Source: Bacillota bacterium
GTDB taxonomy: Bacteria; Bacillota; Clostridia; Christensenellales; Aristaeellaceae
DNA: 64,000 nt
Assembly: GCA_023436585.1 (NCBI GenBank)
Contig: JAEZIN010000029.1
Location: 1 to 64,000, forward strand
Reading direction: 5' to 3'
Shown here: in pieces, positions 32,675 to 42,287 of the stretch
Numbering within the stretch: position 1 is the first letter of the stretch
Layout of the letters: every line of letters starts with the position of its first letter
The notes under the pieces: generated by a model
What the model was told of the DNA's origin: nothing
Seen by the model: the letters and a program-made list of their open reading frames with translations, nothing else
Database searches by the model: none
Made by a program: the position numbers and the translations under genes

Positions 32675-34030
32675 TTATTTGACAGCATTTTTCGGCATGT
32701 AGAAGATCCCTGCCGCCATGATTACCGCAAACACCACAAGATAGTACACCACAGCCATCTTGTGGGCCAGACAGGCGGCCACCACCATGAACACGCAGCT
32801 CAATACCGCAAGGCCCGGCATCACCAGGCGCTTGAAGGTGGTAAGCCCTTTTTCCCGTTTCATCATCATGAGCAGGATGGGAATATACCCCGCGTAAAGC
32901 GTCACGATGGGCAGCTCGGAGGTGTCAAAGCTGAAGGGCCCGAACCAGGTGGCTGTCAGATTGGCGCCATAGAAGTACAAAAGCCAGAAGCCACACAGGA
33001 GCAGGCCGATGATGGAGGAGTTGGCGGGCATATTGGTGGAGCCGTCCAACTGCTTGAACATGCCGGGCTTGGGCCCCAAGCCCCTGGCGGCCAGGGAGTA
33101 AAGGCCGCGGGTGCAGCCCAGCATCAGGCCGTTCAATGTGCCCAGGCAGGATACGATGATGAACACAAAGATGAGCGTGCCGGCCACCGGGCCGAATATG
33201 TTCATGAAAGCCAGCTTCGCGCCGTCCTGGCCGCTGGCCATCAGCTCCGCGGCGGGCACCGCACCGGCCAGGCCGATGTAGTAAAGGATGTAGACGGCGA
33301 CTACGATGATGGCCCCGATCATCAGCGCCCGGGGCAGGTTCTTCTTGGAATCCTTGATTTCCGCGTTGATGGAGGTGGCGACGATCCAGCCTTCATAGGC
33401 GAAGGCCACGGCCACGATGGCCGCGAACAATCCGCCGCCGGCGGCAGCCGTCTCACTGGCCACACGGGTGAAATTTTGAACCGTCATGCCGTTTGTAAGG
33501 CCGATTACGGTGCCGGCCACGGCCATCAGCGTCAGCGGAATCAGCTTGATGACCGTCGTGGTCACCTGGAACCTGCCGGCGATCACGGGGGACAATGCGT
33601 TGATGGCGTAGATGGCAATGAGGTAAAAGGCGGCGATGGTCATGCAGGAGCCACCGGTGATGTCCCAGCCTAAAAGCACGCAGGTATAGCGGGCCGAAAC
33701 CCAGGCCAGCACGGATGTCAGCGTCGGCTGGTAAATGGTGGCCATGAACCAACCCACGAAATAGCCGTACCGCTTGCCCACGGAAACCTCGGCGTAGTCC
33801 ACCACGCCGTTGACCTTTTCGTGGCGCGTGGCCATGGTGGCAAACGCATAAGAGCAAATGATCATGATCAGGCCCACCACACCCCAGGCCACAATGCCCA
33901 GCGGTATGTTGCCGTTGGTTTCGTTCAGCACCTTTTCCGCCTTGAAAAACACGCCGCTGCCGATGACGATGCCCACCACCATGGAAATTGCCGTGAAAAG
34001 ACCGTACTTCTTCCGAAGGCCGCTTTCCAT
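32675..34030 (-). CDS. APC-family amino acid permease (SteT-like)
   Basis: A 451-residue transporter with about 12 membrane spans of the APC superfamily. The first span carries 'GIVIGSGVFFKAEKVLNETN', the family's substrate-binding motif, and 'VAFAYEGWIVATSINAEIKD' is the conserved sixth-span region; both resemble the serine/threonine exchanger SteT. The ATG at 34030 has AAAGGA at good spacing; upstream in-frame ATG (34039) and TTG (34063) lack one. It has its own promoter and terminator. Substrate not determined by sequence. Confidence 0.88.
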   Translation of the reverse strand: MESGLRKKYGLFTAISMVVGIVIGSGVFFKAEKVLNETNGNIPLGIVAWGVVGLIMIICSYAFATMATRHEKVNGVVDYAEVSVGKRYGYFVGWFMATIYQPTLTSVLAWVSARYTCVLLGWDITGGSCMTIAAFYLIAIYAINALSPVIAGRFQVTTTVIKLIPLTLMAVAGTVIGLTNGMTVQNFTRVASETAAAGGGLFAAIVAVAFAYEGWIVATSINAEIKDSKKNLPRALMIGAIIVVAVYILYYIGLAGAVPAAELMASGQDGAKLAFMNIFGPVAGTLIFVFIIVSCLGTLNGLMLGCTRGLYSLAARGLGPKPGMFKQLDGSTNMPANSSIIGLLLCGFWLLYFYGANLTATWFGPFSFDTSELPIVTLYAGYIPILLMMMKREKGLTTFKRLVMPGLAVLSCVFMVVAACLAHKMAVVYYLVVFAVIMAAGIFYMPKNAVK

Positions 34031-34103
34031 ACCATCCATCCTTTTCTGTTTTCGGACAAGCAAAAAAGACCTTCAGCCTGCCCGGTCTCCCCTAGATATG
34101 TAT

Positions 34104-34132
34104 ACTATAAAATTTTTTGTTGCGTTTGTAAA
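34104..34132 (-). promoter_or_regulatory. Promoter of the APC permease gene
   Basis: On the minus strand TTTACA (34132-34127), 17-base spacer, TATAGT (34109-34104). Confidence 0.72.
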
Positions 34133-34194
34133 CAGAAAAGTGCATTGTATAGGATTTGTAAGTTATTTGTATGGATTTTGTTTGAGACATGTTG

Positions 34195-34223
34195 TTGAAC
34201 TTGATGATATATAGGAGTATACT
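34195..34223 (+). promoter_or_regulatory. Promoter of the iron/phosphonate-type ABC operon
   Basis: TTGAAC (34195-34200), 17-base spacer, TATACT (34218-34223), 50 bases before the ribosome site. Confidence 0.72.
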
Positions 34224-34279
34224 GATACCAGTTTCTTGGATGGAGACCAATTCCATAGAATCAAACGGAGGGATTGACC

Positions 34280-35272
34280 ATGAGAAAGTATCTCGGACTT
34301 TTGTTGGCCCTATTACTGGCACTGCCCCTGGTTTCGGGCCTGGCGGAAGCCACCGGTACGGTGGTTGTTTATTCGCCCCACGATGCCAACCCCCTCAACG
34401 CCGGTGTGGCGCTGTTTGAAAAGGCCTATCCCAACATCAAGGTGCAGGTTGTGGCGGCCGGCACGGGCGAGCTGCTTCAGCGTATTGCCGCTGAGGCCGA
34501 AAATCCCCTGGCCGACGTGCTCTGGGGCGGCGGTGCCGACTCCCTGGCCGCTTTCAAGGATTATTTCGAGCCTTATGTATGCGCCAATGATGCCGTGATC
34601 GGCGAGGCCTATAAGGATGCCGATGACAAGTGGATCGGCGAATCGCCCCTGCCCATGGTCATCTTCTACAACAAGGACCTGGTGAAGGAAGAAGAAGCCC
34701 CCAAGACCTGGGATGATTTGCTGGATCCCAAGTGGAAGGGCAAAATTGCTTACGCTTCCCCCGCCAAATCCGGCTCCGCTTTCACGCAGCTTTGCACCAT
34801 GATCTTCTCCCACGGCGGCCCCGAGGGCGGCGGCTGGGATTTTGTGAAGGCCTTCTATGCCAACCTGGATGGCAAGCTGCAGGACAGCTCCGGCAACTGC
34901 CACAAGCTGGTGGCTTCCGGCGAATATCCCATTGGCGTGACCATTGAAAAGTCTGCCGTGCTGTATACCGACAAGCCGAACCTCGCATATAACTATCCCG
35001 CCGGCAACAGCGCTGTGCCCGATGGCGTGGCCCTGATCAAAGGCGCCCCCAACATGGACAACGCCAAGCTGTTCATCGATTTCGTCACCGGCGTGGAATG
35101 CCAGACCGAGCAGTCCGCCAACTGGAAGCGCCGGCCTGTCCGCAGCGATATGAACCCCGGCACGCTGCCCGGGCTGGATACGCTGGACCTGACCAATTAT
35201 GACTTTGACTGGGCAGCCAACAACAAGGAAACGATTATTGAACAGTGGCAGGATATTGTCACGGGAGAGTAA
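34280..35272 (+). CDS. ABC transporter substrate-binding protein, Fe3+/phosphonate type
   Basis: A 330-residue exported binding protein of the FbpA/FutA/PhnS cluster ('TVVVYSPHDANPLNAGVALF', 'PLADVLWGGGADSLAAF', 'TWDDLLDPKWKGKIAYASPA'). The neighbouring ATPase and fused permease fit ferric iron, 2-aminoethylphosphonate or polyamine uptake; the binding residues do not settle which. The signal peptide ends 'LPLVSGLAEA' with no lipobox cysteine. The ATG at 34280 has GGAGGG upstream. Between it and the ATPase gene lies a full copy of the dispersed structured repeat. FeoAB and a DtxR regulator nearby make iron plausible. Confidence 0.85.
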   Translation: MRKYLGLLLALLLALPLVSGLAEATGTVVVYSPHDANPLNAGVALFEKAYPNIKVQVVAAGTGELLQRIAAEAENPLADVLWGGGADSLAAFKDYFEPYVCANDAVIGEAYKDADDKWIGESPLPMVIFYNKDLVKEEEAPKTWDDLLDPKWKGKIAYASPAKSGSAFTQLCTMIFSHGGPEGGGWDFVKAFYANLDGKLQDSSGNCHKLVASGEYPIGVTIEKSAVLYTDKPNLAYNYPAGNSAVPDGVALIKGAPNMDNAKLFIDFVTGVECQTEQSANWKRRPVRSDMNPGTLPGLDTLDLTNYDFDWAANNKETIIEQWQDIVTGE

Positions 35273-35276
35273 TCGA

Positions 35277-35441
35277 GGGGCAGGGGATTTCGCGCCTGCA
35301 GGCGCGACCAGGGCTTTCCTCTCTGCTGGCTCAATCGTCGCACTGCTCACTGCCGTTCGCATTGCTCGTTTCGCCAGCCTCCTTTGCCCCGCCCAATTCC
35401 GCCACTGGCGGGGGCGGGGCTATGGAGCCCTGGACCTTCGG
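35277..35441 (-). repeat. Structured repeat, full copy A
   Basis: Read on the minus strand it starts CCGAAGG and contains: an outer hairpin CCAGGGC/GCCCTGG, an internal GC hairpin (CCGCC/GGCGG), a mid stem GCTGGC/GCCAGC, and the terminal palindrome TCGCGCC-TGCA-GGCGCGA followed by AATCCC. It starts 5 bases after the stop codon of the binding-protein gene, the position held by hairpins in the other three ABC operons of this window. Confidence 0.85.
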
Positions 35442-35516
35442 AGTATTTGACCCGAGGGGGGTTCAAACTGAACTCCCCTCTTTTCCAATTTATTGCGTCA
35501 TAGCGGAGGGATTTTC

Positions 35517-36605
35517 ATGCACAGCCATAGCGTAGTGATTCAAAATGCCACAAAACGGTACGGCAGCTTTACCGCCGTGGACGGCGTCAGCCTTCATATT
35601 GAGCAGGGCGAATTCTTCACGCTGCTGGGCCCCTCCGGATGCGGCAAAACCACCCTGCTTCGTATGATCGCCGGATTTAACTCCGTGGACGGCGGCGAGA
35701 TCTACTTTGGCGATCAATTGATCAACCAGGTGCCGGCCCACAAGCGCGGCATCGGCATGGTGTTCCAAAACTATGCCATCTTCCCGCACCTGACCGTTGC
35801 GGAAAACGTGGCCTACGGCCTAAAGGCGCAAAAGGTGCCTAAGGCGGATATCCAGCGCCGGGTGGCTGCCGCGCTGGAAATGGTGCAAATCTCCGCTTTG
35901 AAAGACCGGCGGCCCAATGAACTGTCGGGCGGTCAGCAGCAGCGGGTGGCGCTTGCCAGGGCTTTTGTTATCGAGCCGAAGGTGCTTTTGATGGATGAGC
36001 CGCTGTCCAACCTGGATGCCAAGCTTAGGGTGCAGATGCGCACCACCATCAAAAAGCTGCAGCGGCAACTGAACATTACCACCATCTATGTGACCCACGA
36101 CCAGGAGGAGGCGCTGTCCATCTCCGACCGCATCGCGGTGATGAAGGACGGGCACATCATGCAGGTGGGCAAGCCAGATCAAATCTATAAAAAGCCTGAA
36201 AACCCGTTTGTGGCGGGATTCATTGGTATATCCAACTTCCTGGGCTGCGAAATCGGCGGCGATGACCCGCAAAACGCCCTGGTCCGCCTGGAGGGCTTCG
36301 AAACCAGCCTGCGCACCCGCCTAAAGCGCCCTTATAAGGGCAAGGGCAAGCTGTCGGCCCGGCCCGAGCAGCTGACGTTTGCCGCGGGGGAAGGGGAAGG
36401 GCTTCGTGGGCGGATTGAGCTTTCCACCTTCCTGGGGGATTTTATTGAGTACGAGGTGCTGCTGGAAAACGGGCAGACGGTGCAGCTCAACGAATACACA
36501 AAGGATGCGCTGTCTATCAAGCCGGATGGCTCGGAGGTCTTTGTCAGCTTTGATCCAGGCAGCGTCAGCCTGTTTTCCATGGATCAGGAGGTGCTCTCAT
36601 GCTAG
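35517..36605 (+). CDS. ABC transporter ATPase, Fe3+/phosphonate/polyamine type
   Basis: A 362-residue ATPase: Walker A 'GPSGCGKT' (38-45), signature 'LSGGQ' (136-140), Walker B with Glu161 in 'VLLMDEPLSNLDAKLR', switch His in 'YVTHDQEEALSISDR', and a TOBE-like C-terminal regulatory domain from about 275. It is closest in style to FbpC/PotA/PhnT. The ATG at 35517 has GGAGGG upstream. It overlaps the permease start by 7 bases. Confidence 0.9.
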   Translation: MHSHSVVIQNATKRYGSFTAVDGVSLHIEQGEFFTLLGPSGCGKTTLLRMIAGFNSVDGGEIYFGDQLINQVPAHKRGIGMVFQNYAIFPHLTVAENVAYGLKAQKVPKADIQRRVAAALEMVQISALKDRRPNELSGGQQQRVALARAFVIEPKVLLMDEPLSNLDAKLRVQMRTTIKKLQRQLNITTIYVTHDQEEALSISDRIAVMKDGHIMQVGKPDQIYKKPENPFVAGFIGISNFLGCEIGGDDPQNALVRLEGFETSLRTRLKRPYKGKGKLSARPEQLTFAAGEGEGLRGRIELSTFLGDFIEYEVLLENGQTVQLNEYTKDALSIKPDGSEVFVSFDPGSVSLFSMDQEVLSC

Positions 36606-38284
36606 GCAGCGCACCCGTCCGCCCGCACCGCGCGCTACTATCAAAACCGCGGCTTGATTTCTGGTTCTGGGTCAAGGTAGCGGTCATCCTGGCCATGTTG
36701 GCGTTTTTGCTATATCCTTTTTCTTCGCTATTAACCCGCAGCTTTTTTTCCAAAAAGGCCGAAGGGTTCACGCTGTACAACTATGAGCGGTTCTTTAACA
36801 GGGCCTATTATTACAACGCGCTGAAGAACACGGCTGTGGTAACTATTTCAGCAACCATCACCTGCATGCTCATCGGGGTACCCCTGGCCTACCTGATGAC
36901 GCGTTACAATGTGTGGGGCAAGAAGATGTTTTACATCTTCATCGTCATGGCGTTGATGAGCCCGCCCTTTATCGGCGCGTATTCCTGGATACTGCTGTTT
37001 GGCCGGGCCGGCTTTGTGACCAAGCTGTTTGCTGCCATCGGCATCACCATGCCCACCATATACGGCCAGGGCGGCATTGTATTGGTGTTCACCTTCCACC
37101 TGTTCCCCTATGTGTACCTGTATGTATCCGGCGCGCTGACCAGCATTGACAGCTCCCTGGAGGAAGCGGGAGAAAACCTGGGCGCGTCAAAGCTTCGCCG
37201 GCTGTTTACCGTTACGCTGCCGGTGGTGCTGCCCTCCATCCTGGCCGGGGCGGTGATGGTGTTTATGACTGCGCTGGCGGATTTTGGCACACCCATGCTC
37301 ATCGGCGAAGGGTACACGGTGCTGCCTGTGCTGGTGTACAACGAATACATGAGCGAGCTGGGCGGCAACGCCAACATGGCAAGCGCCTTGTCGGTGATCA
37401 TCGTGGCCTGCTCGCTGTCGGTGCTGTTTATACAAAAATTCTTTATTGCACGGCGCAACTACATCATGACCGCGCTGCGGCCGCCCAAGGAAGTTCAGCT
37501 CAAGGGTCTCAAGCGCTTCCTCGTAACGCTGCCGGTGGCAGTGGTGGCCCTGATCGGCCTGCTTCCGCAGATCACAGTGGTGGTGACATCGTTTATCAAG
37601 ACGGATTTTACGGGCTTTGTGGGTGGCTTTACCTTGGACAACTACAAGACCATCGCCAGCCGCCTGGGCCACAACATCTTCAATACGTATTACTTTTCCG
37701 TGGCGGCCATCGCGTTCATCGTGGTGCTGGGGATGCTGATCTCCTACATCCTGGTGCGTAAACGCGGCAAGGTGGCGGGCCTTATCGACACGCTGGTCAT
37801 GTTCCCTTACGTCATCCCGGGCTCGGTGCTGGGCGTTTGCCTGATCGTGGCCTTCAACCGCAAGCCCATTATTTTGACCGGCACCGCGGCCATTATGATT
37901 ATTTCCTATGTGGTGCGCAAGCTGCCCTATACGGTGCGCTCCGGCAGCGCCTTTTTGTACCAGACGGACCCCAGCATTGAGGAGGCGTCCATCAGCCTTG
38001 GCGTATCGCCCATGAAGACGTTCTTTACCGTAATGGCCAGGCTGATGCTGCCGGGCATCCTCTCCGGCGCGGTGCTAAGCTGGATCACCTGCATCAATGA
38101 GCTGAGCTCCAGCATCATGCTCTACGCCGGGGGGACCTCCACCATTGCCGTGGCCATTTACCAGGAGGTCATGCGCATGAGCGACGGCACGGCGGCGGCG
38201 TTGGCGTCGATACTGACGGTTACGACCATTGCCTCGCTGCTGATCTTCATCAGGGTCAGTAAGGGAAAAGTTTCTATTGTATAG
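36599..38284 (+). CDS. ABC transporter permease, fused two-domain (FbpB-like)
   Basis: A 561-residue membrane protein made of two fused permease domains, each with about six spans and one EAA loop: 'EEAGENLGASKLRRLFTVTL' in the first half and 'EEASISLGVSPMKTFFTVMA' in the second. Such fusions are typical for ferric-iron and phosphonate importers. The ATG at 36599 has AGGAGG upstream and overlaps the ATPase gene. It ends the operon. Confidence 0.92.
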   Translation: MLGSAPVRPHRALLSKPRLDFWFWVKVAVILAMLAFLLYPFSSLLTRSFFSKKAEGFTLYNYERFFNRAYYYNALKNTAVVTISATITCMLIGVPLAYLMTRYNVWGKKMFYIFIVMALMSPPFIGAYSWILLFGRAGFVTKLFAAIGITMPTIYGQGGIVLVFTFHLFPYVYLYVSGALTSIDSSLEEAGENLGASKLRRLFTVTLPVVLPSILAGAVMVFMTALADFGTPMLIGEGYTVLPVLVYNEYMSELGGNANMASALSVIIVACSLSVLFIQKFFIARRNYIMTALRPPKEVQLKGLKRFLVTLPVAVVALIGLLPQITVVVTSFIKTDFTGFVGGFTLDNYKTIASRLGHNIFNTYYFSVAAIAFIVVLGMLISYILVRKRGKVAGLIDTLVMFPYVIPGSVLGVCLIVAFNRKPIILTGTAAIMIISYVVRKLPYTVRSGSAFLYQTDPSIEEASISLGVSPMKTFFTVMARLMLPGILSGAVLSWITCINELSSSIMLYAGGTSTIAVAIYQEVMRMSDGTAAALASILTVTTIASLLIFIRVSKGKVSIV

Positions 38285-38321
38285 AGCACTAGGGTGAACG
38301 TTCATAAGGGTCAACTAAAAG

Positions 38322-38356
38322 CCTGCCCTATCCGGTCTGGGAGGGGGCAGGTTTTT
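38322..38356. terminator. Bidirectional terminator between the ABC operon and feoB
   Basis: CCTGCCC (38322-38328) and GGGCAGG (38345-38351) pair across a 16-base loop, followed by TTTTT on the plus strand and a shorter T-run on the minus strand. The flanking genes converge here. Confidence 0.75.
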
Positions 38357-38373
38357 CATTGTGCGGCTTCTGT

Positions 38374-40524
38374 CTATACAAGACCCAATAGCCGCACAAA
38401 ACAAGTCAACAGCATACAGGCGGCAATCCCTGCAGCGGTGGGGATCAAAAACGCGGCAAGCGTCCATTTGGCGCTTTTCGTCTCCTTGCGGATGGTGATC
38501 AGGGTGGTGCCGCAGGGCCAGTGCATCAGCGAAAACAGCATCACGCATACGGCGGTGAGCCATGTCCAGCCATGACTCACAAGCAGCGCATGCAACTGAG
38601 CAAGGCTCTCAAACTCCGTAAGGGAGCCGGTGGACAGGTAGCTCATCAGCAGGATGGGGATGACGATTTCGTTGGCCGGAAAGCCCAGGATGAAAGCCGT
38701 GAGGATATAGCCATCCAGCCCCATCAGCCGGGCGAAGGGGTCCAGGAAAGCGGCGCAATGGGCAAGGATGCTGATATCTCCGATTTTTAGGTTGGCCATC
38801 AGCCATATGACAAGCCCGGCCGGCGCGGCAACCATAACGGCCCTGCCCAGCACGAACAGCGTGCGGTCCAGCACAGAGCGCACGATAACCTTGCCTATTT
38901 GCGGCCGCCGGTAGGGCGGAAGCTCCAGTTGGAAGGAGGAGGGAACGCCCTTTAAAAGCGTTTTCGATAGTGCCTTGGAGACGGCCAACGTCATCAGTAC
39001 GCCCAGCACCACCACGCCTGTTAGCAGGACCGTGGAGGACGCCATGCCGGCAAGCCCCCCGGCCGCCGCGAAGAACATGGTGATGACGGCAATGAGCGTG
39101 GGGAAGCGGCCATTGCAGGGCACGAAGTTGTTGGTAAGCACGGCGATAAGACGTTCCCGGGGGGAATCGATGATGCGGCAGCCGGTCACGCCGCAGGCGT
39201 TGCAGCCAAAGCCCATGCACATGGTCAGCGCCTGCTTGCCGTGGGCATTGGCTTTTCGAAAGAAATTATCCAGGTTGAAGGCGATACGGGGCAGGTACCC
39301 CAAATCCTCCAGCAGGGTAAACAGCGGGAAGAAAATGGCCATGGGCGGCAGCATGACGGAAACAACCCAGGCCAGCGTTTTGTACATGCCGTCCACCAGA
39401 AGCCCCACAAGCCAGGCTGGGAACGAAATGCTGAATAAAAAGTTCTTGGCAGGCTCGATCAATGAGAAAAGCCCGTCCGAAAGCAGTGCGGAAGGCGCGT
39501 TGGCCCCGGCGATGGTGATCCAGAAGATGATAAAAAAGAGCAGGATCATGATGGGGATGCCGGTCGCGCGCGAAGTGAGAATCCTGTCGATGCGGCGGTC
39601 GCGGGCGTGATACTGTTTGTCCTTTAGCGTTACGGCTTCCCTTGCGATGTTTTCACAGCACCTTACGATGCTTGAGATGATTTCATCCCGGATGGATTCT
39701 TTTGTGATACCGCATGAAAGAAGGTAACCCGATGCCTGTTCCAATTTCTCCCGGACGCCTTTTTCCCCGAGCACATCATAGCCCAGATAATCGTGAAGCG
39801 CGCGCAGTATGCTTTCCTCACCATCCAGCAATCGCAGGGCCGTCCAGCGGCTGTTGAGTTCTTTGGGAAGCACATTCTTCAGGGATGGTTCGAAAATGGA
39901 GACGGCATGCTCGATTTCTTCCCGGTAGGATATGCGCAGGGGGGATGCGGTGTACAATTCCCGGGACACATCATACACTGCATCCATCAGCTGCTTGAGC
40001 CCCTTGCCATCCCTGGCGCTGGCTGAGATCACCGGGATGCCAAGCTTATTGGAAAGCATGGATATATCCACGCTGATTTTTTTCTTTTTGGCCTCGTCCA
40101 TGAGATTGACGCACAGAACGGCTTTGTCGGTGATCTCCAGCACCTGCAGGACAAGGTTCAGGTTTCTTTCCAGGCAGGTGGCATCCGCGACGATCACCGT
40201 TACGTGAGGTTCACCAAAGCAAATGAAGTTCCTGGCAATCTCCTCTTCCTGGGAGTTGGCCATCAGGGAATAGGTCCCCGGCAGGTCTGTAAGCAGGAAG
40301 GGGCTGTCCTTGTGACGGTATTTGCCCTGGGCGTTGGAGACCGTTTTCCCGGGCCAATTGCCAGTATGCTGCTTGAGCCCCGTCAGGCCGTTGAATACCG
40401 TGCTTTTTCCCACGTTGGGGTTTCCGGCCAGTGCGATGACAATTTCGTCCGGCAGCAATGCTTTTGCGTCAAGGCCATACCTGTTCCGGGTATGGGACAG
40501 TATAGGCGCATGCGGCAGGCTCAT
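38374..40524 (-). CDS. feoB: Ferrous iron transporter FeoB
   Basis: A 716-residue Fe2+ permease with an N-terminal G-protein domain: G1 'GNPNVGKS' (34-41), G3 'DLPGTYSL', G4 'NLMDEAK'. A membrane part follows with two Gate motifs, including 'MGFGCNACGVTGCRIIDSPR' and 'GRAVMVAAPAGLVIWL'. Length and order are normal. It lies 61 bases after feoA, and a DtxR-type repressor gene is divergent from the pair, so iron control is likely. Confidence 0.95.
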   Translation of the reverse strand: MSLPHAPILSHTRNRYGLDAKALLPDEIVIALAGNPNVGKSTVFNGLTGLKQHTGNWPGKTVSNAQGKYRHKDSPFLLTDLPGTYSLMANSQEEEIARNFICFGEPHVTVIVADATCLERNLNLVLQVLEITDKAVLCVNLMDEAKKKKISVDISMLSNKLGIPVISASARDGKGLKQLMDAVYDVSRELYTASPLRISYREEIEHAVSIFEPSLKNVLPKELNSRWTALRLLDGEESILRALHDYLGYDVLGEKGVREKLEQASGYLLSCGITKESIRDEIISSIVRCCENIAREAVTLKDKQYHARDRRIDRILTSRATGIPIMILLFFIIFWITIAGANAPSALLSDGLFSLIEPAKNFLFSISFPAWLVGLLVDGMYKTLAWVVSVMLPPMAIFFPLFTLLEDLGYLPRIAFNLDNFFRKANAHGKQALTMCMGFGCNACGVTGCRIIDSPRERLIAVLTNNFVPCNGRFPTLIAVITMFFAAAGGLAGMASSTVLLTGVVVLGVLMTLAVSKALSKTLLKGVPSSFQLELPPYRRPQIGKVIVRSVLDRTLFVLGRAVMVAAPAGLVIWLMANLKIGDISILAHCAAFLDPFARLMGLDGYILTAFILGFPANEIVIPILLMSYLSTGSLTEFESLAQLHALLVSHGWTWLTAVCVMLFSLMHWPCGTTLITIRKETKSAKWTLAAFLIPTAAGIAACMLLTCFVRLLGLV

Positions 40525-40585
40525 AGGCTCCTCCTTGATTCGCTGTCAATATCATCTGATGTACTTGGCAGGCTTTTGTAATAGG

Positions 40586-40822
40586 TCAGCATTCCCTGAC
40601 CATAATGCCGGTGGCGATGTCTGACCGAAGCGCAATAACCGCGCCGCGGATGAGATAAGCCACCGGGTTGCCGGATGGGCTCCTGTACAGGGACGCGATT
40701 TCCGTCCCTTCGATCAGGCCCAGGTCCAGTATGCGGCGCCTTGCTGCGCCGTCAAAGGCAAGGGACTGCACCTTTGCCCTTTTGCCGATGTTCAGCTGCG
40801 CAAGCGGTATGGCTGAATCCAT
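40586..40822 (-). CDS. feoA: Ferrous iron transport protein FeoA
   Basis: A 78-residue SH3-like cytoplasmic protein that supports FeoB. 'RRRILDLGLIEGTEIASLYR' and 'PVAYLIRGAVIALRSDIA' are typical FeoA sequences. The ATG at 40822 has AAGGAG 8 bases upstream; an in-frame GTG at 40831 sits against the ribosome site and is unlikely. First gene of feoAB. Confidence 0.93.
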   Translation of the reverse strand: MDSAIPLAQLNIGKRAKVQSLAFDGAARRRILDLGLIEGTEIASLYRSPSGNPVAYLIRGAVIALRSDIATGIMVREC

Positions 40823-40970
40823 GGTGTTCACTCCTTGATGCAGGATAAGGCGGGAAAGTTTTTCCCTAAGCCAACTATATGACCCCCGGGCAAATGTGTG
40901 CCGGGGACGCTGCCTAAAGTGCGCGGCGCGCGAATAGAATGTTTTATCCTAAGATGGGGTGAGTGTGGCT

Positions 40971-41459
40971 ATGAAAGAGGATAACAGGAAGGAATTCCAT
41001 ACCGTGCGCGGGTATGAGCTTTTGCAGAAGCAGCATGACCGCCTGACCCCCGCCATGGAGGATTATCTGGAAATGGTGTACAGGCTGTGCATGGTAAGCC
41101 AGTATACCAGAATCGGCAAATTATCGGAGGCGCTGCACGTGCGGCCGTCCTCCGCATCCAAAATGATATTGAAGCTGTCAGAAAAGGGCTTTGTGGAGTA
41201 CGACAAATATGAAATCATACTGCCTACGGAGAAAGGAAAAAATGCCGGCGCATATTTATTGCACCGGCATCAGATCGTGGAGCGTTTTCTTCATTTGATA
41301 GGGTCAAAGGAACTGCTGTTGGAAACAGAGCTGATTGAGCATGTGGTCAGCGCAAGGACGGTGGAACTCATTCAAGTGCTGCTGGCCTTTTTTGATCAAA
41401 GCGAGATGGCAAGGATGGAATTTGAGGCGTTTCAAAAGAGGGACAGAGGGGAGCCGTGA
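40971..41459 (+). CDS. DtxR/MntR-family metal-dependent repressor
   Basis: A 162-residue regulator with an N-terminal winged helix ('EDYLEMVYRLCMVSQYTRIG', then 'LHVRPSSASKMILKLSEKGF') and the DtxR dimerisation/metal domain ('ILPTEKGKNAGAYLLHRHQI', 'RFLHLIGSKELLLETELIEH'). These proteins repress iron or manganese uptake when metal is bound. It is divergent from feoAB with 148 bases between, and probably controls them; I see no convincing palindromic box. I prefer the ATG at 40971 over the GTG at 40959. Confidence 0.88.
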   Translation: MKEDNRKEFHTVRGYELLQKQHDRLTPAMEDYLEMVYRLCMVSQYTRIGKLSEALHVRPSSASKMILKLSEKGFVEYDKYEIILPTEKGKNAGAYLLHRHQIVERFLHLIGSKELLLETELIEHVVSARTVELIQVLLAFFDQSEMARMEFEAFQKRDRGEP

Positions 41460-41480
41460 TCCATGCGGCGTTTGCGTTGG

Positions 41481-42221
41481 TCAGATGGATATATCCTTCT
41501 GCCCGTCCCGCATGGGCTGGCGCTGGAGCAATACTTTTTCCACCCAGCCTTTTTTGTGCTTGAGGGATACAAAGCCGATAAGGGATGTGAACAGCGCGCC
41601 GAGCGCGTCGGTAAAAAGGTCCTGCATGGTGTCGCACAGCGCCTCGCGGCCTGATAGCGCCGTGCCGTCCTCCATCAGGAATTTCTGCATGTTCAGGCCA
41701 AGCACGCCGTCAAAGGAATACTCGTAAAATTCCCAGAAAACGCCCAGGGTGATGGAGAAGCAAAAGGCAAACACGGCGGTGAACAGGGGATTCAGCTCCA
41801 CCTGCACCCGGTCGGAATTGCTGACAAGGCGCACAAAGGAAAAGGCCAGGGCGCCCAGCATGCCCCCGGAAAAGCCATGCAGTATCATATCCCAATGCGG
41901 AATCCTGTAATAAAAGCTTTGCACATCGCCAAGGTAGATGGCGGCATACAAAAACAACAGATAAAGGATCATCATGCCGGATGGGATCGAAAGCCGCCAT
42001 TTTCTCGCCAGCCACCCCGGCAGCAGCATGGCCAGTATACCCAGCAGGCATTGCACCACCAGAAGCGCGTAATCGCTTTTCAGCTTCTCATACTCCGGGC
42101 CGGAAGGACCGGCGGGGGCGTTCACCCATTGGATGACAATATAGACAATGGACAACAGCAGGGACAGGAATACGAAACCGGAAACAAACCGGCTCCCCCG
42201 GGAGCGCTTTTGTAAGGTCAT
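41481..42221 (-). CDS. DUF2238-like (YjdF-type) membrane protein
   Basis: A 246-residue integral membrane protein with about six spans. The pattern 'IPHWDMILHGFSGGMLGALA', 'GVFWEFYEYSFDGVLGLNMQ' and 'DTMQDLFTDALGALFTSLIG' resembles the DUF2238/YjdF family, whose conserved acidic and His residues lie in the membrane. Function unknown. The ATG at 42221 has AGGTG upstream; in-frame ATGs at 42239 and 42281 are less well supported. It follows pepT and converges with the DtxR-type gene. Confidence 0.75.
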   Translation of the reverse strand: MTLQKRSRGSRFVSGFVFLSLLLSIVYIVIQWVNAPAGPSGPEYEKLKSDYALLVVQCLLGILAMLLPGWLARKWRLSIPSGMMILYLLFLYAAIYLGDVQSFYYRIPHWDMILHGFSGGMLGALAFSFVRLVSNSDRVQVELNPLFTAVFAFCFSITLGVFWEFYEYSFDGVLGLNMQKFLMEDGTALSGREALCDTMQDLFTDALGALFTSLIGFVSLKHKKGWVEKVLLQRQPMRDGQKDISI

Positions 42222-42287
42222 GGCATTGCACCTGCCCATTCGTTCATGGGCGGGAGGAGCCTCCTTCCCGGATTTCGGCATGCTTCA

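Noticed and set aside
40832..40970. A DtxR-type operator between feoA and the repressor gene
   Set aside because: I found only weak partial matches around 40930-40955 and no palindrome good enough to list.
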